This document shows positions 5,006 through 8,575 of a stretch of DNA of 8,575 nucleotides, piece by piece. The stretch is taken from positions 670,010-678,584 of the forward strand of contig CP070769.1 in the NCBI GenBank assembly GCA_020347085.1, read 5' to 3'. Positions within the stretch are counted from its first letter, which is position 1, and the number at the start of each line of letters is the position of its first letter. The translations under genes were made by a program, and so were the position numbers. The notes under the pieces were generated by a model. That model worked only from the letters and a program-made list of their open reading frames with translations, had not been told where the DNA came from and searched no databases. Source of the stretch: Desulfobacterales bacterium (GTDB lineage Bacteria; Desulfobacterota; Desulfobacteria; Desulfobacterales; C00003060).

Positions 5006-5929
5006 GTGACCCTGTCCAAAAAAGACATTCTTGAAATGGGAAGTCTTTCCGTTGAGGAAATTCAGGTCATCCTGAAAACCGCGGAAACCCTGAAAGAGAT
5101 ATCCACCCGTCCCATAAAAAAGGTGCCCACCCTCCGAGGCAAGACCATTATCCACTTCTTCTATGAGCCAAGTACCAGAACCAGAACTTCCTTCGAGATT
5201 GCAGCAAAAAGACTAAGTGCCGACACTGTGAGCATTTCGGCCTCGACGAGCAGCATTGTCAAGGGAGAAACCCTGGTCGACACGGCCAAGAATCTTGAAG
5301 CCATGAACCCGGATGCCATTGTTGTCCGCCATCGCGCCGCCGGGGCACCTCACCTGCTGGCCCGACTGGTCGAGGCTTCTGTCATCAATGCTGGTGATGG
5401 CATGCACGCACACCCCACGCAGGGGCTTCTGGACATGATGACGGTACGGGAGAAAAAGGGACGCATTGCAGGACTCAGGATTGCCATTATGGGTGATATA
5501 GCCCATAGCCGGGTGGCCCGCTCCAATATCGTTGGCTTCACCAAGATGGGGGCAAAGGTTATCCTGGCTGGTCCACCTACCATGATCCCGATGGGGGTTG
5601 AAGCCTTGGGTGCAAATGTCACGTATCATGTTGAGGAAGCGATCAAGGATGCAGATGTGATTATGGTCCTGCGCATTCAAAAAGAGCGCCAGCAGGCTTT
5701 TCTGTTCCCTTCTGAGCGGGAATACGCACAATGTTACGGATTGACCAGGGAAAGGATGGCTGGAGCAAAGGAAGACGTCCTGATCATGCACCCTGGACCA
5801 ATTAATAGAGGTGTTGAAATAGCTCCTGAGGTTGCAGAGGGTCCTTACTCGGTCATCTTAGAACAGGTTGCCAACGGCGTGGCCATTCGCATGGCGCTCC
5901 TTTATCTTTTACTTGGAGGTCCACGTTGA
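5006..5929 (+). CDS. pyrB: Aspartate carbamoyltransferase, catalytic chain
   Basis: Joins carbamoyl phosphate and L-aspartate to carbamoyl-aspartate, the first committed step of pyrimidine synthesis. From GTG 5006 it is 307 residues, normal for the catalytic chain. Key motifs: FYEPSTRTRTSFE (52-64), the carbamoyl-phosphate loop; SSIVKGETLVDT (82-93), with the active-site lysine loop contributed to the neighbouring subunit; RHRAAGAP (108-115); HAHPTQGLLD (134-143); GDIAHSRVARSN (163-174); MVLRIQKER (220-228); MHPGPINRGVE (261-271). The LRIQKER form is that of the PyrB class lacking or loosely linked to PyrI, and no pyrI follows. Instead pyrC overlaps the end (TTGA), as in bacteria whose PyrB and dihydroorotase form a complex. 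Transcription is probably attenuated by the leader structures upstream. Confidence 0.97.
   Translation: MTLSKKDILEMGSLSVEEIQVILKTAETLKEISTRPIKKVPTLRGKTIIHFFYEPSTRTRTSFEIAAKRLSADTVSISASTSSIVKGETLVDTAKNLEAMNPDAIVVRHRAAGAPHLLARLVEASVINAGDGMHAHPTQGLLDMMTVREKKGRIAGLRIAIMGDIAHSRVARSNIVGFTKMGAKVILAGPPTMIPMGVEALGANVTYHVEEAIKDADVIMVLRIQKERQQAFLFPSEREYAQCYGLTRERMAGAKEDVLIMHPGPINRGVEIAPEVAEGPYSVILEQVANGVAIRMALLYLLLGGPR
5915..5919 (+). promoter_or_regulatory. pyrC ribosome binding site inside the pyrB 3' end
   Basis: GGAGG lies 6 bases before the TTG start of pyrC (5926). It supports this rare start codon and indicates translational coupling to pyrB. Confidence 0.75.
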
Positions 5930-7212
5930 GGCAAACACTGATTAAGGGCGGACACGTCATTGATCCTGAGACGAGCGTGGATGGTGTCACGGACATTCTT
6001 GTAGAAGATGGCAAGATAGCTTCGATTGGCAAGCCGAAAGCCAAAAGGACAAAGACGAAAGCAGAGGTCATTGATGCCTCTGGGAGAATCGTTACACCGG
6101 GCCTTATTGATATGCATGTTCACCTGCGTGAACCAGGCCACGAATACAAAGAAACCGTTGAAACAGGCTGTTTGGCAGCAGCCCATGGGGGGTTTACAGC
6201 CATATGCTGTATGCCGAATACAGATCCGGTCAACGACAATCAGTCAGTCACAGACTACATCCTCAAAAAAGCCAGAATAGCTGATACCGTCCGTGTTTAT
6301 CCCGTAGGGGCTATAAGCCGGGGACTCCGTGGGGAAAGTCTGTCTGACTTTGGGGAGCTTAAGGCGGCCGGTGTCGTGGCTCTATCTGACGACGGCAATC
6401 CTGTGATGAACGCTCAGTTGATGCGACGCGCCTTGGAGTATGCAAAAGGCTTTAACCTCTTGGTCATTGCCCATTGCGAGGACCGAAATCTTACGGCTAA
6501 CGGAGTGATGAACGAGGGGGTTACAGCTACTCAGTTAGGGCTTCTAGGTGTACCGAACGCCGGAGAGACCGTCATGGTGGCCAGAGACATTGCCCTGTGC
6601 GAGCTCGTGAAGGCACCCTTGCATATCGCCCATGTAAGTACGGACGGCTCAGTACGACTGATTCGGGAAGCCAAGGCGCGAGGGCTGCCAGTGACGGCTG
6701 AAACGGCACCCCACTATTTTTCCCTGACTGAAGAGGCCGTCTTGAACTATGATACAAACGCCAAGGTGCACCCGCCCCTTCGCACCGCTAAGGACAGGGA
6801 GGCGATCCGGCTAGGTCTCGCCGACGGTACAATCGATGTCATTGCCAGCGACCATGCGCCACACACCAGTATTGAAAAGGATCTGGAGTTTGATCAAGCG
6901 GCCAATGGGATAATCGGCCTCGAAACGTCCCTCCCCTTATGCTTGCAATTGGTGGAAATGGGTGTGATGGACCTAACTGGCCTTGTAGCCAAGATGTCGA
7001 TGAACCCGGCCCGGATTCTGAATATAGCCCACATTGGCCTAAAGCCGGGCAACCCAGCGGACCTGACAATCATAGACCCAGAAAAGAAATTCACCATTGA
7101 TGCCAACACGTTTCGGTCTAAGAGCAGAAACACCCCTTTTAACGGTTGCGAGCTAAAAGGGAAGGCAGTGCTGACCATGGTGGCTGGAAACGTGGTGTTT
7201 AGGGAAGCCTAA
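5926..7212 (+). CDS. pyrC: Dihydroorotase, type I
   Basis: A zinc amidohydrolase that cyclises carbamoyl-aspartate to dihydroorotate, using the product of the upstream gene. It is 428 residues, the usual length of class I bacterial dihydroorotases. Metal and active-site motifs are complete: GLIDMHVHLREPG (59-71; His64, His66), MPNTDP (96-101), SDDGNPV (154-160, metal-ligand Asp), IAHCED (181-186; His183), HIAHVST (233-239; His236) and ASDHAPH (307-313; Asp309). HPPLRT (282-287) is the substrate-binding segment. It starts at TTG overlapping the pyrB TGA by three bases, with GGAGG 6 bases upstream. This is an active-type enzyme, not one of the inactive pseudo-dihydroorotases that accompany some PyrB proteins, because no metal ligand is missing. 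Its TAA stop overlaps the next ATG by one base. Confidence 0.97.
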   Translation: MRQTLIKGGHVIDPETSVDGVTDILVEDGKIASIGKPKAKRTKTKAEVIDASGRIVTPGLIDMHVHLREPGHEYKETVETGCLAAAHGGFTAICCMPNTDPVNDNQSVTDYILKKARIADTVRVYPVGAISRGLRGESLSDFGELKAAGVVALSDDGNPVMNAQLMRRALEYAKGFNLLVIAHCEDRNLTANGVMNEGVTATQLGLLGVPNAGETVMVARDIALCELVKAPLHIAHVSTDGSVRLIREAKARGLPVTAETAPHYFSLTEEAVLNYDTNAKVHPPLRTAKDREAIRLGLADGTIDVIASDHAPHTSIEKDLEFDQAANGIIGLETSLPLCLQLVEMGVMDLTGLVAKMSMNPARILNIAHIGLKPGNPADLTIIDPEKKFTIDANTFRSKSRNTPFNGCELKGKAVLTMVAGNVVFREA

Positions 7213-8575
7213 TGTCAAACCTTTTGGTTGTTGATGATGATTTGAGCATGCGGGAAATGCTCGAGGTCATGCTCACCTCAGAGGGATATGACGTCGAGTT
7301 TGCCGAAAACGGCGCCAAGGCGATCCGAATGCTAAAGGGAAAGGAGTATGATCTCATCCTTTGTGATATCAGAATGGAGCCCGTAGGGGGGCTCGAGGTC
7401 CTGCGGGAGGCAAAGGCACGTCTGCCCCAAACCGTGGTTATCATGATTTCAGCATATGCAACCACTGAAACAGCTGTGATGGCCATGAAAGAAGGTGCTT
7501 ATGATTACATTCCAAAGCCTTTTAATGTGGACGAGGTGAAACAGACGATCAGGAACGCCCTTGACAGAAGGACCCTTGAATTCGAAAAGGAGGCCTTGGA
7601 TGCCCAGCTGAAGAAGACCTACCATTTTGGCCACATTGTGGGTAACAGCCCGGCCATGATGAAGATCTACAGCACAATCAATCAGGTGGCTGATACACGA
7701 ACCAATGTGCTGATTACCGGAGAGAGCGGCACTGGAAAGGAGTTGATCGCCCAAGCGATCCACGAAAACAGCGCCAGAAAGAACAAACCTTTCACGGTCA
7801 TTCACTGTGGCGGCATTCCGGAGACCTTGATGGAAAGTGAACTGTTCGGTCATAGAAAAGGGGCTTTCACAGGAGCCATCGACGACAAAAAAGGGCTTTT
7901 TCAGGCGAGTGATGGAGGAACCGTTTTTCTGGACGAAATTGCAGAGCTAACACCCGGGGTCCAAGTGAAAATCCTTCGCGTGGTCCAAGAAAAAGCATTT
8001 AAACCGGTTGGGGAAACACGGGATGTTGAGGTAGATGTACGCATCATTGCTGCTACGAACAAGAATCTGGAAGATGAGGTGATTGCCGGAAACTTCCGGG
8101 AAGACCTCTATTATCGGTTGAACGTTATCCATATCGATATGCCCCCTCTCCGGGAACGGCGGGAGGATTTACCGGCCCTGGCGCAACATTTCTTGGAAAA
8201 ATATGCTGGAGAGATGGACAAATCGATCCATAAACTCTCCTCCTATGCCCTCGATATGTTGGGTCGATATGATTTCCCAGGAAACATTAGGGAGCTTGAG
8301 AACATGATCGAACGAAGTGTGGCCCTTGAAACCACGAATGTTATTCTTCCTGAAAGCCTTGCCCTTTCCACGTACAAGAGGGGTGTGAGAAGCCCAACAG
8401 AACCTGCACTTGTCGACTTCGACATACCACCAAACGGGCTCGATTTGGACCAGGTTTTGGCGGATGTGGAGCGGGGTTACTTGGTGAAAGCCCTGGAGAT
8501 GGCAGGAGGGGTGAAGCAAAAAGCCGCAGAGATTCTAGGGATGAGTCTCCAAGCTTTTCGATATCGATTCGACAA
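7212..8575 (+). CDS. Sigma-54-dependent response regulator, NtrC family (PilR/AtoC-like), last residues outside window
   Basis: A cytoplasmic two-component transcription activator for sigma-54 promoters. 454 complete codons are visible, and only a few residues appear to be missing. The receiver domain (about 1-120) has the acidic pocket VVDDD (6-10), phospho-acceptor Asp52 in LILCDIRM, Ser80 in MISAY and Lys102 in PKPF. The AAA+ domain (about 140-375) has Walker A GESGTGKE (170-177), the sigma-54 contact loop GAFTGA (217-222), Walker B GGTVFLDEI (235-243), and FREDLYYRLNV with the arginine finger. DFPGNIRELEN follows (354-364). A Fis-type helix-turn-helix (about 430 to the end, GGVKQKAAEILGMS...) reaches the window edge. 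The start codon overlaps the pyrC stop as TAATG, so it is translated from the pyr transcript. No sensor kinase is visible; it may lie downstream. The closest look is PilR, but regulon and partner cannot be told from sequence. Confidence 0.93.
   Translation, partial: MSNLLVVDDDLSMREMLEVMLTSEGYDVEFAENGAKAIRMLKGKEYDLILCDIRMEPVGGLEVLREAKARLPQTVVIMISAYATTETAVMAMKEGAYDYIPKPFNVDEVKQTIRNALDRRTLEFEKEALDAQLKKTYHFGHIVGNSPAMMKIYSTINQVADTRTNVLITGESGTGKELIAQAIHENSARKNKPFTVIHCGGIPETLMESELFGHRKGAFTGAIDDKKGLFQASDGGTVFLDEIAELTPGVQVKILRVVQEKAFKPVGETRDVEVDVRIIAATNKNLEDEVIAGNFREDLYYRLNVIHIDMPPLRERREDLPALAQHFLEKYAGEMDKSIHKLSSYALDMLGRYDFPGNIRELENMIERSVALETTNVILPESLALSTYKRGVRSPTEPALVDFDIPPNGLDLDQVLADVERGYLVKALEMAGGVKQKAAEILGMSLQAFRYRFD

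Noticed and set aside
1..8575. In-frame UGA suggesting selenocysteine
   Set aside because: None of the identified genes contains an internal TGA in frame; only TAG is found internally.

Overview
The window is about 50 % GC and looks like a Gram-negative bacterium of the Desulfobacterota (deltaproteobacteria). It carries a Kdo/LPS gene (kdsA), a PF01837 (DUF39) homocysteine biosynthesis gene of the kind found in sulfate reducers and methanogens, a deltaproteobacterial-style signal peptidase I, a pyrB-pyrC pair, and a PilR/AtoC-type sigma-54 activator. This assignment is inferred from protein character and gene content, not from a search.

Layout. kdsA runs leftward out of the window (1-645, minus). 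It is followed by about 500 bases without a convincing gene, which hold several hairpins. On the plus strand come a membrane-anchored M23 metallopeptidase (1159-2538), the homocysteine biosynthesis gene (2655-3824), and lepB (4034-4726) with a strong terminator. Next is an elaborate leader with a promoter, a possible leader peptide and an antiterminator/terminator pair. It precedes a tightly packed pyrB-pyrC-response regulator run (5006 to the window end) in which each junction overlaps by a few bases or less.

The main oddity is that two highly conserved genes, kdsA and the homocysteine gene, each contain exactly one in-frame TAG (UAG) codon. In both, the reading frame and family motifs continue without a break on either side. 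No frameshift and no second lesion is visible in either gene, and neither contains an in-frame TGA or TAA. Two such codons in 8.5 kb suggest UAG decoding (pyrrolysine, as known in some deltaproteobacteria including a symbiont of the gutless worm Olavius algarvensis, or a suppressor tRNA). The competing explanations are recent pseudogene formation and base-call errors. No pyl genes or tRNA genes lie in the window, so this cannot be settled here.

The second point of interest is the pyrB leader. A canonical intrinsic terminator ends directly against the pyrB ribosome binding site, a competing upstream pairing can form, and a short GTG-started frame ends inside the terminator stem. This is the architecture expected for pyrimidine-responsive attenuation, similar in logic to enterobacterial pyrL-pyrBI.
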